Positions 8,146 to 19,400 of a stretch of 64,000 bases of DNA are shown piece by piece. Position 1 is the stretch's first letter. Each line of letters starts with the position of its first letter. The DNA is taken from contig RSEH01000165.1 in the NCBI GenBank assembly GCA_006503475.1, forward strand, positions 44,380-108,379. The letters run 5' to 3'. The position numbers and the translations under genes are program-made. The DNA is from Stentor roeselii. Its lineage: Eukaryota; Ciliophora; Heterotrichea; Heterotrichida; Stentoridae. The notes below the pieces were generated by a model. The model was not told the origin of the DNA, did no database searches, and saw nothing but the letters and a program-made list of their open reading frames with translations.

Positions 8146-9597
8146 ATGGGCTGTATCAGTTATTCCAAGCGGAAACCGAAGAACCATTTGAACCACTTAA
8201 CAATCATGCTTTACCCAGGGCAGTTCATCCGTAATTTAAAAGAAAGTGTTTACTCTTATTACACAATCATGCACGAACTGGGATCTGGGTCTTTCGGACG
8301 AGTCATATCAGCAGTGCACAACATTACACATCAACACCGAGCAATAAAAATCATAAACAAATTTTCCATCAAAAATGATGAAATTCGAGCCCAGATCATG
8401 AACGAAGTCACTATTTTAAAGACTCTTGACCATCCAAATGTCGTCAAAATTTATGAATTTCATGAAGACGAGTTTAACCTCTACCTCGTCATGGACATCT
8501 GCACTGGCGGAGAACTCTTAGAAGCCATTTTAAAAGCAGGACATCTCGACGAAAGCACTGCAGCGGATTATATGCGACAGATTCTTTCCACTTTAATTTA
8601 TCTCCATTCACAGAAAATCATTCATCGTGACCTGAAGCTGGAAAACATGCTGATTGACGAGCCTGGGTCAAATAACTTGAAACTTATTGATTTTGGTGCT
8701 GCAACTTTTTACAAAAAAGACGATTTGCAGTCTTTAAGGGTAGGGACTGTCAACTACATCGCTCCTGAAGTGCTGAACAAGAAATACAATGAAAAATGTG
8801 ACGTGTGGAGTGCAGGAGTCATTCTTTACGTCCTCCTCAGTGGAAAGCTTCCATTCAGAGGAAGTTCTAAAATGGAAAGCATCAGGTTCATTAAAGAAGG
8901 AAGATTTTCTTTGCAAGGAGGCGTCTGGGACTTAGTCTCTGAAGACGCAAAAGATTTAATCAAAAAACTTTTGGATAATAATCCGAAAACCAGACTTTCC
9001 GCTCAACAGGCCTTCAACCACCCCTGGATTCAAAGATCTAAACTTCCTGCTTTGAAGAATAATTTATTAGAAATTGTTTCTAGTAACTTGAAGACTTTTC
9101 ATCTTACTTCAAAGTTGCAAAGAGCAGTTATAAGATTTATTGCTTGTCAACTTTTGACTAGTGTTGAAAAAAAAGAATTGAATGAAATTTATAAGTATTT
9201 AGATGCGGAAGGACATGGGAAGATTAGTAAGGATCAGCTGAGTACCTTTTGGATGAAAATTTTAGGAAATCGTCTTGAGGAGGATGAGGTGAGTGGCATG
9301 ATGACCAGGCTTGACACTGATAAAAATGGATTTGTGGAGTACTCGGAGTTCATTGTTGCTGCCATGGACAAGAAAAAACTTCTGAGCTCTGAAAGACTTG
9401 ATGCTGTTTTTAATGCTTTTGATAAAGATCATAATGGAAAAATCTCTGCTTTTGAACTTTATGATATGCTTGATGATCACCAGGAGTTAGAAATGAATTT
9501 GTATCAAAATGTTATCAAAGAAGCGGACTTGAATGGGGATGGACAAGTTGATTTTACTGAGTTTAAGAAATTGATGTTTTGTTTAGTTAATTCATAG
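8146..9597 (+). CDS. Calcium-dependent protein kinase (CDPK)
   Basis: This 483-residue Ser/Thr kinase is activated by calcium. The N-terminus MGCISYSK fits myristoylation at Gly2 and palmitoylation at Cys3, suggesting membrane attachment. The kinase domain covers about 40-294: GSGSFG loop, Lys68 (AIKII), HRDLKLEN with Asp162, DFG with Asp182 and APE. A junction helix leads to four EF-hands with loops at about 353-364, 390-401, 426-437 and 461-472. Loops 2-4 have the full calcium ligand set (DTDKNGFVEYSE, DKDHNGKISAFE, DLNGDGQVDFTE). The first (DAEGHGKISKDQ) lacks the terminal Glu and may not bind calcium. The architecture is the typical CDPK of plants and alveolates. Confidence 0.96.
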   Translation: MGCISYSKRKPKNHLNHLTIMLYPGQFIRNLKESVYSYYTIMHELGSGSFGRVISAVHNITHQHRAIKIINKFSIKNDEIRAQIMNEVTILKTLDHPNVVKIYEFHEDEFNLYLVMDICTGGELLEAILKAGHLDESTAADYMRQILSTLIYLHSQKIIHRDLKLENMLIDEPGSNNLKLIDFGAATFYKKDDLQSLRVGTVNYIAPEVLNKKYNEKCDVWSAGVILYVLLSGKLPFRGSSKMESIRFIKEGRFSLQGGVWDLVSEDAKDLIKKLLDNNPKTRLSAQQAFNHPWIQRSKLPALKNNLLEIVSSNLKTFHLTSKLQRAVIRFIACQLLTSVEKKELNEIYKYLDAEGHGKISKDQLSTFWMKILGNRLEEDEVSGMMTRLDTDKNGFVEYSEFIVAAMDKKKLLSSERLDAVFNAFDKDHNGKISAFELYDMLDDHQELEMNLYQNVIKEADLNGDGQVDFTEFKKLMFCLVNS

Positions 9598-9660
9598 ATG
9601 AAGGATTTTTTTTCGATGAATAAATATTTAGGCTGATTTGATATACTAAATTGAATATTT

Positions 9661-10970
9661 CTAACTAATATGACCCGAAAAGACATAAGGATCTATTTCT
9701 TCGTTGTCCATTCGAACCTCAATCCAAGGTTTCAGCAAAACTAAAAGTAAAGTCCCGAGAGCACAAAACCCAGAAATTACAATCCACATCTTCCAGCATT
9801 CTCTTTCACCATTTTCAGGACAAAACTCATCTAGCATAAGGCCAGAAGTAAAACCTGTAAAAATTGCATTAAATGCATATGCGATACTTGATATTCCATA
9901 GTAAAACCCTTCTTAACCCTTCACAGAGGCGAATCCATTGTAATCTATAATCCTTGCCTCAACAATAGCCCCTCCAATAGCAGTGATAAAACATAAGCAG
10001 CTATCCCAAAGTATCTGCTATCAATAAAGAACATTAAAGGCCCAATAGCAGTGATGAACCCTCCAAGTACTATGCAATTATAAATTGACAAGTAATTCGT
10101 AATAAAGTTAAAGAGTATGCTGAAAACTCCTAACATTAAAGAGAAACCTGCAAAAAACAAACCGTATCCGAAAATTGATCCCACCTCCCTATCCATATAT
10201 ATCGGAAGGATTATTCCCACGAAATAAATTCCACCCATTGGAATAGCTGATAAAATTATTACAAATAATGTTTTCCAGAACCTTTTTTGATTCAAGATTT
10301 CACATATCCTTATCTGGGATTCGAAAGAAGAAGAAGGTTTTTCTAGTTTAGAGAATAGTATAATTAAAATAAGTTCTAAAAGGGAAATACCTATAAAGAC
10401 CAAAAATATTATTCGAAATGAAGTCATGTTTAAACCGTTTAAATAAATAACTAGTTCATAAAATAATCCAAGCATGATGCTTGAGAAGTTTGAAGCTGAG
10501 ACATAAATTGAAAAACCAAGTGACCTGTTTTCCAATGTTGTCGATTCTGATAATCCCGCTTTTAACGATGCATATATAATTACCACTGCTAAGCCTAAGA
10601 CCAAGTTTATCAAGATTACATGAATCACGATGTTTTTAGTCACTATGAGAAGCAGAAATGCGATTGCTACGATTGAAATTGATATTAAATATGTATTTTT
10701 AATACCATATCTCTCAATTAGCATACCTGGAAGAAGCATGAAGATAATTTGAGAACAATTAGTTGCTAGAAAGATACCTGCAAGGCGATCATCCACATGA
10801 AAGATTTTAATGTAATAGAGTGTGACCATGCACATTGAAAAATTAATCACAAATGAAGATAAGAAATCTAGAACTATAGTAAGGTTGAACTCTGAATTTT
10901 TGTACAAAGATTTGAAAAGAGCTGTAATCTCAGGTTTTGATTTATTTATCAGAGGTTTAGATTCTTCCAT
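9661..10970 (-). pseudogene. Decayed MFS-like transporter, copy A (frameshift plus nonsense)
   Basis: This copy starts MEESKPLINKSKPEI at 10970 and aligns by eye with the intact transporter at 13037-14347 over its whole length. Near 9983 one base is missing, so the frame leaves the family sequence and ends after LLLRQGL at 9945. The correct frame resumes and is recognisable to VFSGH and a TAG at 9661-9663, but it also carries a TAA at 9913-9915 where paralogues have His or Gln (VKG-stop-EGF). Two independent lesions make a pseudogene more likely than a sequencing slip. It is the least decayed of the broken copies, so inactivation looks recent. Confidence 0.88.
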
Positions 10971-11049
10971 ACTATTCGTTTTACAAAATATACACATATA
11001 CAAATAGAAATATGATAACTAAAAGCACCATATACATTTTATATATGAA

Positions 11050-11097
11050 TGAATCTGAGAACAATTGTTGCAAGTGCCTTCAACACTCTCAGATTCA
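11050..11097. repeat. Imperfect hairpin between two decayed transporter copies
   Basis: Left arm 11050-11060 (TGAATCTGAGA) pairs perfectly with right arm 11087-11097. Inside, GTTG at 11067-11070 can pair with CAAC at 11081-11084, leaving a 10-nt loop and a small internal loop. It sits between the start of copy A and the end of copy B. Its function is unknown; it could be a 3'-end structure or a chance inverted repeat. Confidence 0.5.
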
Positions 11098-11149
11098 CCT
11101 GATTAAATATTAAAATTCTATAAATAATATTGATCAAACCTATCTTAAA

Positions 11150-12410
11150 TAACTCAAAGAAACATAAGCATCATCTCTTCGTGTTCCATTCTGACTTCAA
11201 TAAAAGGTTTCAAAACACTAAAAGTTAATTCCTAAGACCACAAGACCCCGAGAGTCCACATTTTCTAGCATTCCCAATAACCATGCTCAGGACAGTACTC
11301 ATCCAACATGAGCCCAGACCAAACCTGGTAAAAATATTGATAAAAGCATATCAAATACAAGTATTCCATGGTGAAACCCTTTCATGTCCCTCCACAGATA
11401 CCACTCCATTATAATCTAGAATCCTAGGTCTTACAATACCACCTCACACAGCAGTGAAGAAGACATATGCAGCAACAGCAGAATAATTGCTATTACAAAC
11501 AAAAACCAAAGGCCTGACAGCAGTGATAAACCTTTCAAGTAAAACTCAATTTAGTGCGACAAATATTTAGTAATAAAGTTAAACAGAATGTCGAAAACCC
11601 CCAACATCAGCGAGTATCCCTCAAAAAACAAGCCGCACTCAGTAGTTGTTAAAAGTTCTCAATCCATTTAAATCAACAACACAATGACTAAAACATTACC
11701 CACTCATAAAGGAATAGACGACAGAATAATAATAATATCCAAAGTCTTTAAGTACCTTTTTTGGTTAAAATTTTTTTAATTTTAATTACGAGACACTGGA
11801 TGAGCTTTTGTCGAGGTTTGAGAAGAAGATGATGAAAATGATTTCTAAGAACAATAAACAGATAAAAACTCAGAAAATGATTCGAAATGAAGACATTTTT
11901 ATCCCTTTTTCGTTAAACATAAACTCATTGTCTAACTGAGGAAGGTTGTTGAAAAGTTATACGCTGAGTTTAATATCGAGAAACCAAGAAACCCGTTTTT
12001 TAACGATTTCGCTTCTGGTATTCCTGTTTTAAAGAAGTTAATGTGAAGTTTATCAATACCACGTGAATATAGATGTTTTCAATGAATATTAGTACTAGAA
12101 AGATGATCAGGATGATTGATGCTGAATGTTATTAGGTAATTTTATTCAATATTCTTCGATTATAACACCTGGAACTAGCACCAGGAGGATTTGAAAACAT
12201 TTAGTTATTAGAAAGATTCCTGCAAGATTTTCTTTTATTTTCCAGACCTTTATATACAAGATCGAAATAGTGTGCTTGAAAAAATGAATACCACTGATGG
12301 AATGAAGTTCATGATGATTTTTGAGGCAGTATTTTAATAAACTAAGTAATTATTAAGAAGGGTTTTGAATCTTGATTTTAATATTTAAATAATGGTTTGA
12401 ATTCTTCCGT
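11150..12410 (-). pseudogene. Decayed MFS-like transporter, copy B
   Basis: No long frame remains, but translated pieces in shifting frames follow the transporter family in order. Near the 3' end (about 11170-11380) one can read VWSGLMLDEYCPEHGY, a stop in place of the family Trp, KMW and then VLKPFIEVRMEHEE. At the 5' end (12408-12410) the initiator ATG has become ACG, followed by EEFKPLFKY and a stop. Many frameshifts and stops lie between. This copy is much older than copy A. Confidence 0.8.
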
Positions 12411-12439
12411 TTATTTTTGTTTCTTACTAATTCTAAATA

Positions 12440-12892
12440 ATAAGATTAGAAGCTTTGAAAAATATTTAAAACTAGTTGAAATACCGCTTCTATTAATCCT
12501 GCTTTTAACAATCCAACTATAATTATTATAGCTAAGAATTAGATGAAATTAATCAAGATTGTACGAATTCAACAATTTTAAATAATATTTAGAAGAAGAA
12601 ATGTAATTTCTATGATTCAGGTTTATGGCAAGTGTATAAATTTATCAATTAGTTTACCTCAGAAAACATGAAAATGATTAGGAGAAGTTGATTGTAAAGA
12701 GGGTGCTTACTAAGCGATCTTTCACATCTAAGATCTTGATGCTATAAAGAGAAACGATTTAGTTTGAAAATTTAATAACGAAGGAACAGAAATCTAGAAA
12801 GTTTGTATGGATGATGAATAATTAGTACAAAGATTAAAAAGAATTGTAAGTTTTGGTTTGAGTTGATTTATCAGAGGTTTAGATTCTTTCAT
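12440..12892 (-). pseudogene. Decayed MFS-like transporter, copy C (N-terminal half only)
   Basis: From 12892 downwards the sequence reads MKESKPLINQLKPKL and then degrades through stops while keeping family traces up to about transmembrane segment 3 or 4. Copy B begins directly beside it, so the C-terminal half has been lost by deletion or by unequal recombination with copy B. Confidence 0.7.
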
Positions 12893-13036
12893 ACTAGTCG
12901 TTATAAATTTACCTAAACAGTTATTAATATTGATATGCAAAGATATAAGTTAAATAATCTTCAAGATGCATCAAAATTTCCTTAAACATCCTAAAATTTC
13001 CATAATAATAAATCATAAATAATTCTACTAATAACC

Positions 13037-14347
13037 CTAGCTTAAATGTCTAGAAAAAACATAAGGGTCAGTTTCTTCATGATCTCTTCTAACCTCAATG
13101 CAAGGTTTAAACATGACCAAAAGTAAAATTCCAAGAGCACAAAACCCCGAAAGTCCACACCACATTTTCCAGCATTCCCTATGACCATGTTCCGGACAGT
13201 ACTCTTCCAACATAAACCCAGAAACAAATCCAGTGAATATGGAAGTAAAAGCATATCCAATACTTGCAATTCCAAAATAAAACCCTTCATGTCCCTTAAC
13301 CGAAGCCAATCCATTATAATCAAAAATCCTGGGTTCAATGATAGACCCTCCAACAGCAGTGATGATAACATAAGCAGCAACTGCAAAATGATTATCACCC
13401 ACAGTAAACACCAAAGGTCCAAAAGCAGTAATCATTCCTCCAAGAACGATACAATCATAAAGCGAGACGAAATTCGTGATAAAGCTTAAAAGAACGCTAA
13501 AAACTCCTAACATCAGCGAATACCCAGCGAAAAACAAGCCATATCCAGTAGTTGATCCAAGTTCTCGATCCATATAAATCGGCAAAACAATCCCAGGGAA
13601 ATAAGCTCCTCCCAAAGGAATCCCTGACAAAATAATAACAGCTAAGGTCTTCCAGTACCTTTTTTGATTTAATATTTCTTTTACTTTTACTTGCGTGTTG
13701 AAGGTTGAAGTCTTTTTTCCCAGTTTTGAAAAAACTGAGATCAAAGTGATGTTCAACAAGAAAAGTCCTATCATAACCCCGAAGATGATGCGATAAGACG
13801 TCATGTTTATCCCGTTCAGGTAAAAAACCAACTCGTAAATCAACCCCAGAACTATTGTCGAGAAGTTAAACGCTGAATTAAATAAAGAAAATCCTAGAGA
13901 CCGGTTCTCTAATGTTGTTGTTTCTGTAGTTCCTGCTTTTAATGCTCCCCAAAGAAGAGTTGAAGCGAATCCAAAGCTGAGACTTATCAAAAGAACATGA
14001 AGATAAATGTTTTCAATCACAATTATCAGCCCGAAAGTCGCGATTGTCACCAAAGTCCCGAAAATGTAAGTGAATTTTATACCGTATCTCTCGATTAGAA
14101 GCCCAGGGACGAAGATAAAAAGGATCTGTGAACAGTTAAGAGCTAAGAAAATACCAGCAAGGTTATCGTCTACTTTCCAGACCTTTATGTAAAAGATTGA
14201 AACTAAAGTACTTGAAAAGTTTAGCACAAGTGAGGAAAAGAAGACAAGGACTATGGTAAGACGAAATTCTGACTCACTGAATAACGATTTGAAAAGCTTG
14301 TTGAAGTCTTTTTTTTCGCTTTTCATTAGAGGTTTTGATTCTTCCAT
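13037..14347 (-). CDS. Major-facilitator-like 12-TM transporter, copy D (intact)
   Basis: This intact 436-residue polytopic membrane protein begins MEESKPLMKSEKKD, with a short cytosolic N-terminus and about 12 hydrophobic segments by eye. The loop after the second segment, LLIERYGIKFTYI, resembles MFS motif A. Family-specific blocks shared with the neighbouring copies are SLGFSLFNSAFNFST, LPIYMDRELGS, PRIFDYNGLASVKGHEGF and an EYCPEHGHRECWKMW loop. The C-terminal tail ends DPYVFSRHLS. The substrate cannot be told from the sequence. It is one member of a local expansion and is flanked by broken relatives on both sides, which suggests tandem duplication. MFS is the best fit, but I cannot name the subfamily. 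Confidence 0.85.
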   Translation of the reverse strand: MEESKPLMKSEKKDFNKLFKSLFSESEFRLTIVLVFFSSLVLNFSSTLVSIFYIKVWKVDDNLAGIFLALNCSQILFIFVPGLLIERYGIKFTYIFGTLVTIATFGLIIVIENIYLHVLLISLSFGFASTLLWGALKAGTTETTTLENRSLGFSLFNSAFNFSTIVLGLIYELVFYLNGINMTSYRIIFGVMIGLFLLNITLISVFSKLGKKTSTFNTQVKVKEILNQKRYWKTLAVIILSGIPLGGAYFPGIVLPIYMDRELGSTTGYGLFFAGYSLMLGVFSVLLSFITNFVSLYDCIVLGGMITAFGPLVFTVGDNHFAVAAYVIITAVGGSIIEPRIFDYNGLASVKGHEGFYFGIASIGYAFTSIFTGFVSGFMLEEYCPEHGHRECWKMWCGLSGFCALGILLLVMFKPCIEVRRDHEETDPYVFSRHLS

Positions 14348-14389
14348 TTATAACCATGTCGAAACGATTTAGAACTTAGTTTCAGGAAG

Positions 14390-15600
14390 ATATCTAGAAT
14401 CTCAGTCTAGGCTTTAAACTTAATGAATGGTTTAGAAATAAATAAAAGTGAGGTCCCAGCAGCTCCTGCTTAAAAATTCACATTTTCTAAGAATCTCTCT
14501 CTCCTTCTGCAGGGCAAAACTCTGAGAGGAAAGGACCTGAAAACATTCAATAATAACTCGCAGAAACCGCATATTTAACACGTTTCATCTCATAATAAAA
14601 CCACCAGGTAGCAGCGAAACCGTTATAATCAGAAATTCTAGGTTCAGTGATTGCAGCTCTAAGAGAGGTATTAAAAATATTTCCCGCGATGACGAAAAAG
14701 TTGATTCATAGAGCGATGACTAGAGAATCAGAAGCGAATACAAGCCCTCCGATGATGATGCAATTATAAAAGAAAGATAATTAGTTAGTAGACTAAGCAG
14801 GACAGAAACCTGAGATCATAGGGAATAAACAGCGAAAATCACGCCTACCCAAACGGTGAACCCGAATCTCGGTCCATGCAAATAGGCAGAACTATTTCGG
14901 GAAAAAAGCTATTTTTAATGAAACAGGTGAAAAATTATCACAGCCTTTTATTAGAAAACCTCGAAATTTTGCATTAGTACCTATTCTGACTCTACTCTTT
15001 AGTTTAAAGTAAGATGCTGTTAAAGAGGAGATCAACCTAGCAGAATAATGAAAATTTTGAAATAAAACTTAAATGAGTATAAGTTTAGTTTGTTGAGGGA
15101 AAAAAGTAACTCTTAGGTCAGTCCGAGGGCCACTGTAGAGCAGTTGTAGCCGCAGTTGAATATGGAAAAATATAAAGATCGGGGTTCAAGTGTCGTCGAT
15201 TCCACTTAACTGGGTTCAAGTATCCTCAAGGATAATTGAAGGAAAGCCAAAACTGAAACTTACGAGAATCACTTTGAACCAAAGATATGAGATGAAAATT
15301 ATCAAGATAAACAGAATTAGGGTGCTAGATGAACAGAATTTTAATGTGAATTGATACTCAAGTTTCTTATCAGCAGTCCTGGTAAAAATTATTAGAATCT
15401 GAGAACTTTTCATTACTTAGTAGATATTCGCTGTGTTGAATTCAATTTTTCACACTTTTATGTAAAAATTGATAGGAGAGACCCTGTGAGTTTAAAACCA
15501 GCGCTGATGTAAAAAACTAGGAGGATTGTTAAAGGAATTTATGGGATTTGGATAGAGAATTGAATTTTGGCTTTGATTGGGTTAATATATCTGATACTTT
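14390..15600 (-). pseudogene. Decayed MFS-like transporter, copy E
   Basis: Fragments in several frames follow the transporter order: FLSEFCPAEGERDS near 14500 (the FCPEDGER block), and near 15130-15200 the string PRSLYFSIFNCGYNCST, matching the ENRSLGFSIFN block of the intact copies. The frame 15216-15413 is the remnant of the motif-A region and third segment. Stops and frameshifts are frequent, so no product is expected. Confidence 0.78.
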
Positions 15601-15830
15601 AAACATTTATTCAGAGTAATAATTATTATTAGAGAAGTTATTATAATTGCCGCCGATATACCAAAGAGTTTGGGATGGTTCAAGATAAATTTATCTACGG
15701 TAAGACCTGGTACAATAATGAACATAGATATATATTGTGAATCATTAAAATTTTATTAGGACTTAAATTAGAATGGTTCAAAAAAACTATTGATATTAAA
15801 TTGAGTGCATTTCGTTTATGTAACTTATAA
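15600..15830 (-). pseudogene. MFS-like transporter relic, copy F (short fragment)
   Basis: One reading of the minus strand gives NDSQYISMFIIVPGL followed by TVDKFILNHPKLFGI. This matches the paralogue order NSSQILFIFVPGL then IERYGIK...FG, covering the second and third segments. The fragment lies upstream of copy E and is a separate copy, since copy E contains its own version of the same region. Confidence 0.55.
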
Positions 15831-16474
15831 TCATAAGCACACCCTGATTACAAATAAGCAAAATATCAAATTATTATTTAAAAAATAAACAATTATTGTC
15901 ACTTTATTGCTTAGACATTTTCAAATTTAAAATATTCACAAAACTAAAGCCTCATCTGAATATAAAATAAACACAATAAATTTAGTTGATTATAATTATT
16001 GAACTAATTACTAAATATAAGGTTTAATCTAATCTGTAGGGTGTAAACTGATGAAATGATATTTAAAATATGTATAAATATGAGTGAATGTGTAAATTTT
16101 TTGAATTTCAGACTTTCTGTAAGTGAAAAAAATAGTTTTGATAGCTTAAGTCTAATACTAACTAAAGACTATAAGAATGATCAAGGTATTTAACTTGGAT
16201 TAAAATATAACTCGATTTTTTACTAACCAAATATAAATTTTCCCAAAAAAACAAGAATATATTATAATAATTCTTTGAATCCTTCAGAAATAAACTACTA
16301 ATAATGTTTAAGATGAATTATTTGCATTCCAGATTACTTAATCTTAGAATTTACTAAAATTTTGAATATTGATGATATAAATTACCTAATTTTTTCTAAC
16401 TTGAACTGAAACAATCCTGAAATTATCATGTGATTATATAATTATCTCACCAATATTTTCATTTGACTAATAAT
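15831..16474. other. AT-rich intergenic gap upstream of the channel gene
   Basis: About 640 bp of very AT-rich sequence without a credible frame or RNA gene. It is long for this genome and contains TAATTATA-like runs just before the start codon. It may include the promoter of the channel gene and unreadable transporter debris. Confidence 0.55.
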
Positions 16475-19400
16475 ATGAAAGTTGAAGTTTTAGAACCATT
16501 AATCTCCCAGCAAGACGAGATGATGAGTCAATCAAATATCCCGAGTAGCCTTCCAAAAGGGATTTCAGAGATTCAAAAAACACTTGATTTTATTCAGTCG
16601 CTTCGCTCCAGCACCTTTGAGGAGCTTTATTCGAAAAAAAGAGGCCAGGTCAAAGAGACCTTTCAATGTTTAAAGTCAATCCACTACAACAAGTCATTGA
16701 AACTTCTAGCCTATCAGACCAAAAACAACTACATAACAGTTCGTTCATCAGAAACAGAGCAAAGAAAGTCCTCAATAAAAGCTTACTCAGAATACATAAC
16801 ATCAATATGCATCAGCAATGACGGAAACTATCTAACATACGGCTCAGAAGACAAAAACATTCGACTTTGGGATCTTTCCGAAGGCCGTATGGCTGCAACC
16901 TTAAAAGGCCATTCAAGTCCAGTGAAATCAGTGGTTTTTACAAATAACAGCCAATACCTAATCAGCGGAAGTGCTGACTGCATAATAAAATTTTGGAACC
17001 TCTCAAAAAGAAAAGAAGAATTTTGGCTTAAAGACCATACTAAAGCAATAAACTGCCTGATAATCAACAAAGACGACTCTCTTCTAGCCAGTGGCTCTGA
17101 TGACTGCAGGGTAAAATTATGGGATATCAAAAGTAAAGCAATGAAACAAACCCTTGAAGGCTCGAATAGTGAAATTTTATGCCTCGCTTTCAGTCCAGAT
17201 GAGGAGATCCTAGCAGGAGGCAGTAAAAGTTCAGGGATTCTTCTTTGGAACTTGGGAGGCGGGTCTAAGTGCAAGTCAATCACGAAAGAAACTTGCTCTA
17301 TCAACTCTCTCAGTTTCACTGAATTTATGCTTCTGATTAGTGGGTCCGCTGATGGAATAATCAACATTTTTGACTCAGAAGGAGAGTTGATTCAAAGTTT
17401 TAAAGAAGACAATACAGTTGAGTCTTTTTATGTCTCAGATAAGAAAATAGGGATTCTTCTGAAAGACTTGTCATTGAAAACCAGGACACTTGAATACAAC
17501 CAAGACGATATTTATTTGAAAGATTACGAGAAACCTATAACTGGAACTAACTTCTGTTCAGATGATCTGCTCATTGTCAGTGTCGAAGGTCAAGGAGTTG
17601 AAATTTGGAACTATAAGGAAAAAAAGATCTTAAATGAAATGTCTTCTGTCCTCGACTTAAATAAAGTCACTAATGTCGGGTTTGTTAAAAGTACCTCAGT
17701 ACTTATCGCATATACTAATGATAAACTTTTAGTAAAAAACTTCGCGGATCCTGATAAAAGTAAATCCGTTTCTGATGAAGAAAGATTTTTTGATAGTGTC
17801 TGGATCACTAAAGACGAGTCATTTTTAATAATCACCGGGTCTTACTTTGGAATGTCAGAGATCCGGAAATGGAATCTCAGCACATTTGAAGACGATTTTT
17901 TAATTTCATGTGAAAATCCTCAAGAGGGAAAATTTTGCCTTCTAAGCAGTTTAAGTCCTGATGATCATTATTGCGTTGTTTCTTACAATCACATGATTCA
18001 AGCATATGACTTGACCTCCGATGTTCGAGAACATTATATATACTCAATTCCTGAACAGCCAGTCCCATCAATGAAAATCTTTCACAGTCCAAATGGTGAA
18101 CTTTTAGCTTGTTTTTGGGATTCGAATCAAGTGAAGATTTTAGAAGCATCAACAGGTAAGACATCTGCTGAACTTCAAGCAACGGAAAATTTTTTATGTC
18201 TTCAGTTTAGCCCTGATAGTAAAAACTTGATCACTGCAAGTAAACAACAACCTTTATTTGTCTGGGAAATTGAAACAAAAGAAATAAAGTTCAAGGTAAA
18301 TATTCAGTACTTTTGTGTGACCGCTTTGACATTTTCTCCTGATAAAGAGTTTCTTTCGTGTAGTAATACAGATGGAGTTCTTTTACTGCTCAAAGTTTCA
18401 AAAAATCTTATACCTTGGAAGCAGGAAGAAGATGAAACTATTCAAGAAAATATGGAAGAAATGTTGAAACATTTTAAAAGTATTGAAATAAAAACTACAA
18501 GAGAACAACTTTCATTTGATACTACTTCGATTTTAGCTGAAGAAAGCTTTGATAACCAGGAATATTGTGATACTTTGTACTTTATCATGAGAGAAGATTA
18601 TGAATCCATCACTGAAAGTAACTGGAATCGACTTATCAGTAACTTGAACTACACTCCCCTCCACTTCGCTGCTTTTAAAGGAGAAACTTCTTCTATTGAG
18701 CAGTTGATGAAAAATAGCTACAGGTTGAATATTTTAGCTGATGCTTTAGGAAAGTCTCCTCTTTTTTACTCGATTTTTTATCATCATCGGAGAGTCACTG
18801 ACTTGCTTATTAGTTACTTGGTTAAAGTTTCAGAAAATGGGGAGTTTCAAATGTACTTTGATTGCTTCAACGCTATCAAAAATGACTTACCGAAAATCAT
18901 AGAAAATTCTTCGAAAGAACTCTTTACGCTGCTTGAAAAATCTATTTTTATCAGTCAAGAACCTCCGCAATTCGGAGTTTTAAAGGAACCTATAAAATTC
19001 CTTGAATCAAGATTTGCGAACTTTGAAGATTTCGCCATCAGCCAAGAAGGGTCTGGAGAGCCACTTCGGATAAACTATTCAGTATTTACCCTTCCATCGA
19101 ATATCGGCTCAGAATCAAGTATTTTACTTCTTCAGTCATTTTTAAAGTCAACAGAAAAAGAAATCTTCAAAACAAGTTTAGTAGAATCTTTCATCCGATG
19201 TCGCTGGAGAGAACTAGTCTCAATTATTTACATGCATACGATTTTCCTCTGGCTAAACCTTCTGATGTTACTAATGTTATTCACATATCAAGATAATCTT
19301 TCAGACATTCTATTTTTGATTACTTTTATATTGATTAACATAGTTCTTGTGCTTTGGGAAGGAATTCAAATGATCCAAACATCAAAAGCCGAGTACTTCA

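Noticed and set aside
9905-9925. A possible 16-nt intron (GTGAAGGGTTAAGAAG) that would remove the stop in transporter copy A
   Set aside because: The segment encodes the conserved VKGxEGF block of the intact paralogues, and removing it would not restore the frame lost at about 9983.
15170-15230. GGTTCAAG strings resembling a tRNA B box
   Set aside because: No cloverleaf or A box could be formed around them, and the region reads as transporter relic on the minus strand.
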